Below, in pieces: positions 6,536 through 14,640 of a stretch of 47,699 nt of DNA. The notes beneath the pieces were generated by a model. It searched no databases, was not told the DNA's origin, and worked only from the letters and a program-made list of their open reading frames with translations. The DNA lies in the NCBI GenBank assembly GCA_027624915.1, contig JAQBTR010000006.1, forward strand, positions 1-47,699, given 5' to 3'. Every line of letters begins with the position of its first letter. Within the stretch, counting starts at the first letter, position 1. Position numbers and translations under genes: made by a program. Origin of the DNA: a bacterium (GTDB taxonomy: Bacteria; Patescibacteriota; Minisyncoccia; Ryanbacterales; GWA2-47-10b).

Positions 6536-7705
6536 AGGATAGCGCCCCACTAAAACTGCCCACCAGCCACTGTCCCTCTAGAGTTTTGCTCTAGGGGTTA
6601 GAACTTAATTTTTTAGAGATGAGTATTTCACTGACGACTCCATGTCCCCCAAAAGGGACACTTCAAAGTCTCCTCACTATTCTACGCAATAAAAACCTAA
6701 GCCCAATGACAAGCTGCAGTAAAGCTTCCGGGGTCTTTTCGTCTAGCTGCAGTTAACCGGCATCTTCACCGGTATCGCATTTTCACCAGGTACCTCCTCG
6801 AGACAGTTTTCCAGTCGTTACTCCTTTCGTGCGCGTCGGAACTTACCCGACAAGGAATTGCGCTACCTTAGGACGATTATAGTTATCGCCGACATTGACG
6901 AGGGCTTATACCGTGCAGCAGAAAGACCGAAGTCCAACCACCAACAGTATTTAACCTTCTCGCATTGGTCAGGAGTCACCCTCTATACATCCTCTTACGA
7001 GTTCGCAGAGAGCTGTGTTTTTGATAAACAGTCGCCAGAAATACTTTCGCTGCGGCCCCCACACCATTGCTGGGAGGGGCAGGCCTTATCCCGAAGTTAC
7101 GGCCGCTTTTTTGCCGAGTTCCTTAAGGAGGTCTCACCTGTTCGCCTTGGTCTTCTCGACCCGAGCACCTGTGTCGGTTTGCGGTACGGTTCGATCATAC
7201 ATATTCTTAGAAGTTTTTCTTGGAAGGCTGCTTTGTAGAATTTCTCAACCCGAGGGAAGAAATTTTCACGACGCTTGGAGTTTGTCATCTAAGACAGGGC
7301 CCGGATTTGCCTGGGCACCCTCCTTACGCAATGAACGTAAATCCAATAATACGCTCCACATACTAGCCTCCGTCCCTCCATCGATCTATGACCGAGTTAC
7401 GGAATATTAACCGTATGTCCATCGATTTCAGCTTTCGCCATTACCTTAGGACCGACTAACCCTTGGATGATCACCATTGCCAAGGAAACCTTGCTCTTTC
7501 GGCGTACGGGGCTCTCACCCGTATTGCGGTTACTTGTGCCAACATTCTCTCTTCCATGCGCTCCACCAGCCCTCACGGGTCCGGCTTCACAGCAGATGGA
7601 ATGCTCTCCTACCATATGTAGGCTTCATTGAATAGTCGAGCGAGCTCGCTCGACATTAGGGGTCGTGAGTGAGGAATTCCTCACCCAACTTTTGAAAGTT
7701 TATAA

Positions 7706-7798
7706 AAGCGGAGGCTGGACTTGAACCAGCGACCTTCTGCTTGCCCCCGTAATTCTCTTGGGATTAAGCAGATGCTCTACCAGCTGAGCTACTCCGCC
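7706..7798 (-). tRNA. tRNA-like gene with a 20-nt insertion in the anticodon loop
   Basis: Acceptor GGCGGAG/CTCCGC(T), D arm GCTC-AGCTGGTA-GAGC, anticodon stem TCTGC/GCAGA, variable AGGTC and T arm GCTGG-TTCAAGT-CCAGC all have canonical lengths; position 73 is T. The anticodon loop, normally 7 nt, has 27 nt. If 20 nt after T33 were removed, the loop would read TTGGCAA, anticodon GGC (Ala), but the acceptor lacks the G3-U70 pair of alanine tRNAs, and T73 is typical of glycine tRNAs. Inverted GAAAGTTT/AAACTTTC repeats flank it. Without splicing it should not decode. It may be a processing tag or a relic. No CCA is encoded. Confidence 0.6.
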
Positions 7799-7818
7799 CA
7801 AACTTTCTACTCTCTTCA

Positions 7819-7892
7819 TGGAGCCGGGAGCGATCGAATCTCCGACCTCCCTGCGTGGAACGCAGGGGCTCTACCATCTGAGCTACGGCCCC
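7819..7892 (-). tRNA. tRNA-like gene: alanine-type acceptor with anticodon TCC
   Basis: Acceptor GGGGCCG/CGGCTCC contains G3-U70 and A73, the alanyl-tRNA synthetase identity set. The D arm GCTC-AGATGGTA-GAGC and anticodon stem CCTGC/GCAGG are regular and closely resemble tRNA-Ala, but the loop GTTCCAC places TCC (glycine) at 34-36. The T arm GGAGA-TTCGATC-GCTCC has an A-G mismatch where the conserved G53-C61 pair should be, and the variable region is one base longer than usual. It is therefore either a degenerate tRNA-Ala relic or a tRNA that could put alanine at GGA codons. It lies inside 23S and could supply an RNase P site. Confidence 0.6.
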
Positions 7893-8649
7893 ATAAAACC
7901 TCTGAACTATTCAATGAAACCTACATATCCACACCTTCGGTACTTCGTTTAAGCCCCGATTATTTTCGGCGCGAAGTCTTTTGACGAGTAAGCTGTTACG
8001 CACTTTTTAAAGGATGGCTGCTTCTAAGCCAACCTCCTCGCTGTCTGTAAAACTTCACCTCCTTCTTTGCACTGAACGAAGATTTTGGGACCTTAGATTG
8101 TGATTTGGGCTGTTTCCCTTTTGACCGACGGAGCTTAGCCCCCGTGGTCTGACTAGATATTCTTTAACACCTGCCATTCGGAGTTTGATAGGGGTGTCGA
8201 GATTTCTCCCTGTACAACCCTTCCAGTGCTCTACCTGCAGGTTTGCAATATCCGCTAGCCCTAAAGCTATTTCGGAGAGAACCAGCTATTACTGAGTTCG
8301 ATTAGCTTTTCACTCCTTACCACAAGTCATCCGAACGTTTTGCACGGCGTATCGGTTCGGGCCTCCCTTCGACTTTCGTCGAAGTTCACCCTGCTCATGG
8401 CAAGCTCACCCAGCTTCGGGTCTATTGCAGACTACGTTCAACCATAAAGATTGATAAACGCCCTATTCAGACTCGCTTTCGCTACACCTCCGTTCCCTGA
8501 GGGAACTTAGATTACGTAATGTACAATAACTCGTTGGCTCATGCTTCAATAGGCACACCGTCACCCACACTCAATCCGAAGATCGAGGGGGCTCCGATTC
8601 TTTGTAAGCTTATGGTTTCAGAGACTATTTCATCGCCCTCTACGGGCTG

Positions 8650-8688
<39 letters not shown>

Positions 8689-9340
8689 TTTCAAAAGTAT
8701 TTAGCCTTAGCCGTATAGTTCGGCTGGATTCCTCCTACCTTATCGTGTGTAGAAGTACTCAAGAAACCATCAATGAGAACGTTACTTTTTCGCATACAGG
8801 ACTATCACCTTCTTTGGTCGGGCTTTCCAGCCGCGTTCCGCTAAAGTATCGTTTTTATAACTCACATTATCCGAAGATAATAAGATGGCTCTTACAACCC
8901 CACCCTATGAACATTTTGACGAATCAAACTGTTCAAGTTGGATGGTTTGGGCTGTTCCCTTTTCGCTCGCCGCTACTCGGGGAATATGAAATACGTTCAT
9001 CACCAACATCGATGGAACGACGCGGGTGATAAAAGTATTTCGTTTTTTTCTTTTCCTCCAGGTACTGAGATGTTTCACTTCCCTGGGTACGCTACTGGCA
9101 CATTGCTATGTCAGCTGATGCAATTATTCATCGCAACGGGTTTCCCCATTCGGATATCGTCGGATCATAGGTTGCTCGGCACCTACCCGACGCTTAATGC
9201 AGCCAAGCCACATCCTTCATCGCCTTTTGAAACCTAGGCATCCACCATAAGCTCTTAATTGTTTTCCATTAGAAAATGCACACTGCATCTGAAAAAACCT
9301 AAATATATTGGGATATATTTTGGGATTGTTACAAACTCGC

Positions 9341-9465
9341 TTTCGTAAGTAAAATTTTCAAATTTTGAGCGGGGCGAAGTCATAAATTTCGAAATTAATA
9401 CTAGAAGTATCATTGAGAAATTTTTAACAAGTCGCAGCCAAAATTTGAAAGTTTTAGTAGAAATG
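9341..9465 (+). repeat. Dispersed hairpin repeat, copy C
   Basis: Outer arms TTTTCAAATTTTGAGC (9355-9370) and GCCAAAATTTGAAAG (9437-9451), inner hairpin ATACT-AGA-AGTAT (9398-9410), and the family signature GCAGCCAAAAT...TAGTAGAAATGG at the right end. It lies in the leader of the 23S transcript, on the opposite strand. Confidence 0.7.
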
Positions 9466-9579
9466 GGGTTTGTGAACAGTCCCATTGTTTATCAGATACT
9501 GTATATTTTGAATTTATTATTTTAACAATAAATTCTGATTCTTTAATTACAGTTCATGAAGAGCTTGTTTAAAATCTGC

Positions 9580-9705
9580 TTTCGAGCCGAGAAGTGATAT
9601 TTTTGTTGCGAGATGCAAGCTGGAGGACGAAGAATATCCACAAGATATTTTGAGTCCGAAGCGAAGTATCGTAGCCACAAATAACATTTCGTAGGCCGAA
9701 ATGGG
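9580..9705 (+). repeat. Dispersed hairpin repeat, copy D
   Basis: Inner hairpin AATATC-CACAA-GATATT (9633-9649) inside GGAC/GTCC, then GTAGCCACAAATAACATTTC and GCCGAAATGG matching the right-hand signature of the family. The outer stem is less perfect than in copies A-C. It lies 115 nt from copy C in the same orientation. Confidence 0.6.
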
Positions 9706-9743
9706 ATTTTATAACACGCTCTATTTTGTCAAAGGTCATTCGT

Positions 9744-9774
9744 CCAGAAAAGAAAACCCCCGCCGATCGCGGGG
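9744..9774 (-). terminator. Rho-independent terminator of the TM-helix protein gene
   Basis: CCCCGC-CGATC-GCGGGG (9758-9774), followed on the minus strand by GGTTTTCTTTTC. It lies about 200 nt past the stop of the gene at 9969 and insulates it from the rRNA leader. A second, weaker hairpin with a T-run lies at about 9893-9928. Confidence 0.7.
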
Positions 9775-9968
9775 TCTAGCAAAGCACCAAAATGGAGCTT
9801 TTAACGCCGCTTTTTGTGAGTATTTACTTGTATGGTTCGTCTCATTTCGTAAGTATGATTATACGTCCAGGGATCCTAAAAGTCAACAAATCAAAAACCC
9901 CCTTATGCACATGGCAAAAGAGGGCTTAAGAACCACAAAAATAGTGGCCTTGGTCACCGACATGAGGT

Positions 9969-10661
9969 CTAACCCTTCATGTCTTTCTTGAGTTTGTCTA
10001 GATACTCTGCTGCTACGTCTCGACCACCGAGACCAAAAGCAAGACCACCCGCAAGTGCTAACATCGCAAGAAATGCGACGAGCACTGTCTGAAGTGGTAT
10101 TAACAAGCCGATAACTCCCAACTGGAAGAGAGCAGCTGCTAAAGCAAAGATCCAAATTGCCCATTTTGAAATGGCGCCAATGAGATTTGCGGCAGGCATG
10201 TTTGCAGCCTGTGCAGAACCACGAGAAACCTTCTGAGCCATATCGGCAAGCAAAGCACCTGCAATAACGATGATAGCTGCAACTGCAACATTAGGGATGT
10301 AGTTGAGAACAACGTCAGAGAGGAACTCGGCAACCCGAGTTAGCTCAAGAATGTCTACTGCGACGAGCAAAGCTAAGATGATAAAGAACCATCTTACCAA
10401 ACCACCAACAAAGGAACCGGTGTTTAGGTGATATCCTGCACGAGAAAGAACTTCCTGCGTGCCAAGACCTTCGAGAAGTGCATCAATCTTGAGACTGCGC
10501 ACTATCTGCTCGACAAGGCGTCCAAGCATAATGGCAACAATCCACAAAACAATAAACGCGAAGAGAGCAACAACCAAACGTGGTACAAATGTAGCCACAC
10601 CCGTTGCTAACATCTCCAGCGCTGTTTGAAATGCGTTGATACCTGAGTCTACTGGATTCAT
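9969..10661 (-). CDS. TM-helix repeat / MscS-like membrane protein
   Basis: 230 aa with five predicted membrane helices (about residues 25-48, 80-102, 120-142, 160-185 and 190-213). The repeated pattern VPRLVVALFAFIVLWIVAIMLGRLVEQIV and IPNVAVAAIIVIAGALLADM matches the 'conserved TM helix' family (PF05552) found in small mechanosensitive-channel-like proteins. The C-terminal FGLGGRDVAAEYLDKLKKDM is also typical (GLGG...A). It lacks the large cytoplasmic MscS vestibule, so it may be a regulator or a minimal channel. It probably responds to membrane tension. A TATAAT-like box at 10723-10728 could drive it; the downstream terminator is at 9744-9774. Confidence 0.85.
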   Translation of the reverse strand: MNPVDSGINAFQTALEMLATGVATFVPRLVVALFAFIVLWIVAIMLGRLVEQIVRSLKIDALLEGLGTQEVLSRAGYHLNTGSFVGGLVRWFFIILALLVAVDILELTRVAEFLSDVVLNYIPNVAVAAIIVIAGALLADMAQKVSRGSAQAANMPAANLIGAISKWAIWIFALAAALFQLGVIGLLIPLQTVLVAFLAMLALAGGLAFGLGGRDVAAEYLDKLKKDMKG

Positions 10662-10980
10662 ACGTATGAAATTTAGCCTATGAACAAATAATAAACATTA
10701 AAGTTTGTGACCTTTAGTCTTCATTATATCACCTACTTAAACAAGAGTCATAGTACTGTGGATAATATGGTACTAATGCTAGCTATAACCATAAAGTATG
10801 GAATATTTAGTTAGGACTATTTTGTAGAGAGCTTTCTCCCGTGGGAGCTAAAGGGACTCCTTATAAATACACCAGATAACACCAATAAGAAGAGCTTTTT
10901 GCGAATCTGGAGACCTCCTACAAGTTATTTTAGCCAAACTATAAAACCACCCTCCGGGACATCACTGAACAATATCATTT

Positions 10981-11092
10981 CCGCTACAATTCCTATTATT
11001 TGGGCTGTAGCGAGATAAAATATTCTCACCATATACGCTGTATATAACTTGAAAATTTTATCTTCACTTCGCTCAAAATAATAAAAATTCAC
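10981..11092 (-). repeat. Dispersed hairpin repeat, copy E
   Basis: Read on the minus strand it has arms TATTATTTTGAGC and GCCCAAATAATAGG, inner hairpin ATATAC-AGC-GTATAT (11031-11045) and the right-end signature CTACAGCCCAAAT...TTGTAGCGGAAATG. It lies in the 473-nt gap between the TM-helix protein and the HTH gene, which otherwise contains no gene I can support. Confidence 0.68.
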
Positions 11093-11134
11093 CAGGAAAG
11101 CATATTATTCAGCAATGTCTTTGGGGCGGTCTTT

Positions 11135-11911
11135 TTAATCTTCTTTTGATAGTGGTTCTGGTTCCTTTTTCTCTGACTCAAGTCCTATGTGATCCCAAAC
11201 ACTCTCGCTACTCGGACCATATTCAGATTCCAAATCTGAGCCGGAAGACTTCATATTTCTCATCTGAGAAACAGCACTATTTTTAGTCTCAGGGACACCA
11301 ATTTTATCAACAAGAACCTCGTGTGGATTATCAAATAAATTCTTTAAGAAGCGATCAAAAAGTCCAAATCGATAGTTAAACTCTTTTGTAGACATAAGGG
11401 CGTACACGATTTCCTGTCCTATTTCGTACTCAACACGTTTAAGAAGTGCTTCAATTTTTTGCTTTTTGAATGCGTCGCCAACAATAAACATATCAACCTG
11501 ATCGCGTGTATTCCCAATGAGAGCGCCAGCAATAACCAACAGATTTACTTTTCCGCTCCCCTTTATTCCAACCAAGAGTCGCTCTCTTACAAGTGGAGTA
11601 TGAGACGAAAAAAGCTGTGTTACTTCTTTTAAGTACGGAAAATCTTTGGCTAACATATAGCCCTCTGCCTTTTCTTTTTTTATCTTGCCTTTTGTATCCT
11701 CAATTGGAATATACTTGAACGCTCGACGAATAAAACCAATATCCTCTAGAGATTTTAATTCACTGCGGAAAGATGCTGCTTGCATACCCACCCTAGTTGA
11801 AAGATCTTTTGTTTCAAAAACTTCTTGTGGGTTTGCGACAAATATACTCAAAAGTCTTGCTCGTGCAGAGTCTCCAAATAGCTTTTCTAGGATGTTTTCT
11901 ACATCTACCAT
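11135..11911 (-). CDS. HTH protein with nucleotidyltransferase-like C-terminal domain
   Basis: About 258 aa. Residues 1-85 look like a winged helix (LEKLFGDSARARLLSIFVAN, then FETKDLSTRVGMQAASFRSE, the recognition-helix region, and LEDIGFIRRAFKY as wing). The middle region LLVIAGALIGNTRDQVDMFI resembles the strand-D-x-D of MNT-type nucleotidyltransferases fused to HTH domains, although the usual GS motif is replaced by GA. The C-terminal 45 residues are polar, probably disordered. Start at the ATG at 11911; a GTG 6 nt upstream is possible. It likely acts as a DNA-binding regulator; targets are unknown. It lies downstream of rplL but is separated from it by a terminator. Confidence 0.65.
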   Translation of the reverse strand: MVDVENILEKLFGDSARARLLSIFVANPQEVFETKDLSTRVGMQAASFRSELKSLEDIGFIRRAFKYIPIEDTKGKIKKEKAEGYMLAKDFPYLKEVTQLFSSHTPLVRERLLVGIKGSGKVNLLVIAGALIGNTRDQVDMFIVGDAFKKQKIEALLKRVEYEIGQEIVYALMSTKEFNYRFGLFDRFLKNLFDNPHEVLVDKIGVPETKNSAVSQMRNMKSSGSDLESEYGPSSESVWDHIGLESEKKEPEPLSKED

Positions 11912-11946
11912 GCGCACACACTAGCGCTCAGTGAGTAGCTAGTCAA

Positions 11947-11981
11947 CAACAAAAAATCCCCTTGTTGGGGATTTTTTGTTG
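11947..11981 (-). terminator. Terminator after rplL
   Basis: CAACAAAAAATCCCC pairs with GGGGATTTTTTGTTG across a 5-nt loop, 15 bp, with T-runs on both strands. It ends the rplJ-rplL transcript and also separates it from the HTH gene. Confidence 0.88.
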
Positions 11982-12006
11982 ATAAAGTCTATTGAGAGAA
12001 TGTGGC

Positions 12007-12462
12007 TTATTTTAGCTCGACAGTAGCACCTGCTCCTTCGAGTTTTGCCTTCAGTTCCTCTGCTTCTTCCTTGGCAACACCCTCCTTGATAACCTTAGGA
12101 GCTGCATCTACCAAGTCCTTAGCCTCCTTGAGTCCTACACCGAGTGCCTCACGGAGAACCTTGATAACCTGTATTTTCTGATCACCAGCTGTCTTGATTT
12201 CGATGTCTTTGGTAGCGGAACCGGCATCTTCCTCTTCAGCACCAGCACCACCTGCGGCAGCAACTGGCATAGATGCAGAAACACCAAACTTAACTTCCAT
12301 TGCCTTAACCAAGTCATTGAGCTCGAGAACAGTAAGTTTCTCTACTTCCTCAATAAGCTTTGCGAGCTTTGGATTAACATCCTTTGCAGGAGCTTCAACC
12401 TTAGGCTCTTCTGCCTTTGGTTCCTCTTTTTTTTCCTCTTCTTTTTTTGTTTCGTCTGTCAT
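12007..12462 (-). CDS. rplL: 50S ribosomal protein L7/L12
   Basis: 151 aa, forms the ribosomal stalk that recruits and activates translation GTPases. The C-terminal domain is canonical: [28 protein letters not shown]...[18 protein letters not shown]. The N-terminal dimerisation domain ([30 protein letters not shown]) is also clear, followed by the flexible Ala/Gly hinge. Before it sits an unusual Lys/Glu-rich extension of about 30 residues ([20 protein letters not shown]), absent from E. coli L12 (121 aa) but seen in some CPR. The gene follows rplJ by 19 nt on the minus strand, and both share the promoter and attenuator at 12988-13117. Confidence 0.97.
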   Translation of the reverse strand: MTDETKKEEEKKEEPKAEEPKVEAPAKDVNPKLAKLIEEVEKLTVLELNDLVKAMEVKFGVSASMPVAAAGGAGAEEEDAGSATKDIEIKTAGDQKIQVIKVLREALGVGLKEAKDLVDAAPKVIKEGVAKEEAEELKAKLEGAGATVELK

Positions 12463-12481
12463 GATAATAAATTAATTAAGA

Positions 12482-12976
12482 TTACGCCTGACCTTTTTTG
12501 TTGCTAATTTCATTTACCGTGTACATAAATTTACGAATGTTACCTGCAAGTACGCCTACCAGTTGTCCGTAGAGACCATCTCTACCAGGGATTGCGCCGA
12601 GTTGTTTTGCTTTACCTGCGTCAACATACTCACCCTCAAAGAATCCTCCAAGAATTTCAAAGGCTTCTTTTTCCTTCTTGGCAAAATCTGATGCAGTTTT
12701 GAATACCAAGAGTTCATCTCCGTATCCAGTAGCTAGTGCTACCTCACCATCTAGCTTTTCTGGAATCTCACGTCCTGATTCCTTCAAAGCAATATTGATA
12801 AGAGTTTTCTTGGCCACCATGTATTCAGCGTCACCATCACGAAATCCTTTTCGTAAAGTCTGAGCCTTATCTACACCTAGACCATGGAAACGTGCAAAAA
12901 CAAGCGATTTTGATTTCGCAATCCTATCTTTGAGATTTTTTACAATCTCTTCCTTTTTGTTTCGTGATATTGCCAT
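12482..12976 (-). CDS. rplJ: 50S ribosomal protein L10
   Basis: 164 aa, anchors L12 dimers to the 23S GTPase centre. N-terminal RNA-binding domain: MAISRNKKEEIVKNLKDRIA, ...SLVFARFHGLGVDKAQTLRK; helix-8 L12-binding tail: GQLVGVLAGNIRKFMYTVNE. Length is normal. It is followed by rplL; L11 and L1, which commonly precede it elsewhere, are not next to it. L10 with L12 autoregulates its operon by binding its own leader in many bacteria; the leader here is about 100 nt and structured. Confidence 0.96.
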   Translation of the reverse strand: MAISRNKKEEIVKNLKDRIAKSKSLVFARFHGLGVDKAQTLRKGFRDGDAEYMVAKKTLINIALKESGREIPEKLDGEVALATGYGDELLVFKTASDFAKKEKEAFEILGGFFEGEYVDAGKAKQLGAIPGRDGLYGQLVGVLAGNIRKFMYTVNEISNKKGQA

Positions 12977-12987
12977 GTGCTTAAAAA

Positions 12988-13016
12988 GAAAATACGGCTA
13001 GTGTAGCCGTATTTTC
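12988..13016 (-). promoter_or_regulatory. Attenuator-like hairpin in the L10 leader
   Basis: GAAAATACGGCTA-GTG-TAGCCGTATTTTC is a perfect 13-bp stem ending 11 nt before the rplJ ATG, followed on the minus strand by a T-rich stretch (TTTTCTTTTTAAG). It looks like a leader terminator or translational block; together with the upstream CCCGCTAAAGCGG element it probably mediates L10(L12) feedback. Confidence 0.65.
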
Positions 13017-13089
13017 TCACCGCTTTAGCGGGAAAGGGACCTAGACAGGGCTTACACTGCTTCGCCTGTCGTCTACGGCTTACGAGTTG

Positions 13090-13117
13090 AGTATATCACA
13101 ACCTCGCAAACCGTCAA
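13090..13117 (-). promoter_or_regulatory. Promoter of rplJ-rplL
   Basis: TTGACG (13112-13117), 16-nt spacer and TATACT (13090-13095) on the minus strand, about 110 nt before the rplJ start, leaving room for the structured leader. Confidence 0.8.
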
Positions 13118-13142
13118 GCGTGGACTTAGCTATAAATTTATA

Positions 13143-13262
13143 GTTGTAGCGAAACGTTCAGATTTCGAGCGAAAAAAGTGAAAGACGAAGCAGGAATACC
13201 CAGAGGGTATTTTAATGAGGAATAAACTTTTTGCAGCCAAAATCTGAATGTTGTAGCAGACT
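13143..13262 (+). repeat. Dispersed hairpin repeat, copy B
   Basis: Arms CGTTCAGATTTCGAGC (13155-13170) and GCCAAAATCTGAATG (13246-13260), inner hairpin AATACCC-AGA-GGGTATT (13195-13211). Both ends carry GTTGTAGC (13144-13151 and near 13259). It lies between the rplJ promoter and the secreted-protein gene. Confidence 0.75.
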
Positions 13263-13281
13263 AGAAATTTTTAGGTAAGTC

Positions 13282-14514
13282 CTATAGCCCCTGCATCATG
13301 AGACTGATGTCACGAACAGCATATCTAATACTACCAATGACACCCGCTGATACAGCCTCACCAGGAAGCATGACTCGCTGTGCAAATTTAACCGCCGGTG
13401 GATTAGTTATCGGATTATCCACTGGAAATGTTTCAAAAATAAAATTGAATACATCACTAACACCATTTAGTAGACCAGCTCCAACGCCCGCTTCGACAGA
13501 TGGATTAACTCGAGTAAAGTCTGCATTGTCGCAAAAGACGGGCGTTCCATCGCTACCATACATCCATACGTGAACTCGTATAGGACCTGTATCTGGGTTG
13601 CCTTGCCTGTGTCGAGCTAGATTGATAGATGCAGTCCAAGTACCATTTGATCCAGGCACTTTGACACCCTCATACCAAACGATGTCGTCTTGCTTGCGTC
13701 CATAAACCTCTACATCTGACCAGGTTGGAAACAATACCTTAGCAGCATTTTGTACTCCATATGCATACACCTTGTATGAACCCTGAGTAGCGGACGTTGT
13801 TAGATTGTCGGATCCTGCGCCACCACTTGGATGACTTGTGTTACATGACACTACGTTTGATGGTGGTGGTACAACCACGTCGTTACCAACGGTAATTGTT
13901 ACTGTGTCAGACCAGTCAGAAACTGGACCGCCAGGCAAACCAGTACCTCGTACTTTGTATGTATACGTCCCAGGCGCTGTAGAACCATCATGGATATAAC
14001 TCTGTCGAGAACCCAAAACGTCGAATCCTCCGCTTATGCCAGGAGATGAAGGTGAAGTCCGATGTGTCACGGTCCCCTCAACAGTCACGTAGTTTGCATT
14101 ATTCTGCCACGAGATTAAATTTGCATCTCCATAGAGACCCTGACTCGTTCTGCTCACAGTTAGATTGGACGGAGCTCTTACCACTGTTGAAGTAGTAAAG
14201 CTGACTGTTTCGACTGAAGCAGTTTTACTTGATTGCACCTGGAGCAAAATACGCGCACTTTCAGCCTTGTCGCCTTCAATGATCCCAGCTCCGATAAAAA
14301 GCTCAACAAGCTCTTCTGGGGTTACAGACTGGTTGGTTGACGATTGAGTAAACTGAACTTCGTCAATGCGGACCAAGAGCTCATCAACTTGAGTTTTTAG
14401 TTCGTCTACTTGTGCCCGCAAATCATTAATGGTTAGCGCGCTAGCAAAAGATGGAACGACAAGAAAAAATGCAATGACAATTCCTGTCACCTTCTTTGGA
14501 AGAGAAAGATTCAT
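13282..14514 (-). CDS. Secreted surface protein with GBS-Bsp-like domain
   Basis: About 410 aa. Signal peptide MNLSLPKKVTGIVIAFFLVV..ASA, then a short coiled coil (INDLRAQVDELKTQVDELLV), a linker, a fibronectin-III-like beta domain (about residues 115-210, with APSNLTVSRTSQGLYG and TVTITVG), and a region KVLFPTWSDVEVYGRKQDDI plus VWYEG...IRVHVWMYGSDG that matches GBS Bsp-like repeats of surface proteins. The C-terminus has a hydrophobic stretch near AGVIGSIRYAV. It is probably extracellular and involved in cell-surface contact; this is inference. ATG at 14514 is used because the longer reading starts at GTG inside a TATTATAA promoter-like sequence. Confidence 0.7.
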   Translation of the reverse strand: MNLSLPKKVTGIVIAFFLVVPSFASALTINDLRAQVDELKTQVDELLVRIDEVQFTQSSTNQSVTPEELVELFIGAGIIEGDKAESARILLQVQSSKTASVETVSFTTSTVVRAPSNLTVSRTSQGLYGDANLISWQNNANYVTVEGTVTHRTSPSSPGISGGFDVLGSRQSYIHDGSTAPGTYTYKVRGTGLPGGPVSDWSDTVTITVGNDVVVPPPSNVVSCNTSHPSGGAGSDNLTTSATQGSYKVYAYGVQNAAKVLFPTWSDVEVYGRKQDDIVWYEGVKVPGSNGTWTASINLARHRQGNPDTGPIRVHVWMYGSDGTPVFCDNADFTRVNPSVEAGVGAGLLNGVSDVFNFIFETFPVDNPITNPPAVKFAQRVMLPGEAVSAGVIGSIRYAVRDISLMMQGL

Positions 14515-14640
14515 AAAATAATTAATTAATTTATAATACACGATAAAATCTGACTTGTTTTTTACAAAACGAGTCTGAATATCGGGTCTTCAACAACCCC
14601 AACACACAGCGGCTCATTACTTTCTATTATAGAAAGACCT

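Larger units (their letters stand above)
7614..7928 (-). other. Intervening sequence in 23S helix 45 enclosing two tRNA-like genes
   Basis: The helix 45 tip is extended by a 23-bp stem with a single mismatch: ATATGTAGGCTTCATTGAAT (7614-7633 and three more bases) pairs with 7906-7928. Between the arms are 269 nt not found in ordinary 23S: a 20-bp perfect palindrome (7635-7654), a 16-bp palindrome GTGAGGAATTCCTCAC (7669-7684), and two tRNA-like cloverleafs (7706-7798, 7819-7892). Helix 45 is the classical insertion point of 23S intervening sequences in Salmonella, where RNase III removes a spacer and leaves fragmented 23S. Here RNase P and the 3'-end tRNA nuclease could cut as well. Fragmentation is inferred. 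Confidence 0.85.
9279..9743. other. rRNA leader region without genes, containing two hairpin repeats
   Basis: This AT-rich stretch upstream of the 23S gene on the minus strand encodes no plausible protein and no 16S rRNA. It holds repeat copies C and D. A candidate rRNA promoter on the minus strand is TTGTTA, 17 nt, TATACA (roughly 9500-9530), but both boxes are weak matches and I do not annotate it separately. Confidence 0.5.

Noticed and set aside
6858-7410. Long plus-strand open frames inside the 23S region
   Set aside because: They lie antisense to conserved 23S helices and have no protein-like composition; the sequence is fully explained by rRNA.
9279-13270. Repeat copies in the intergenic regions as a CRISPR array
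   Set aside because: Copies are far apart, on both strands, about 110-140 nt long and internally variable; no regular spacers or cas genes occur.
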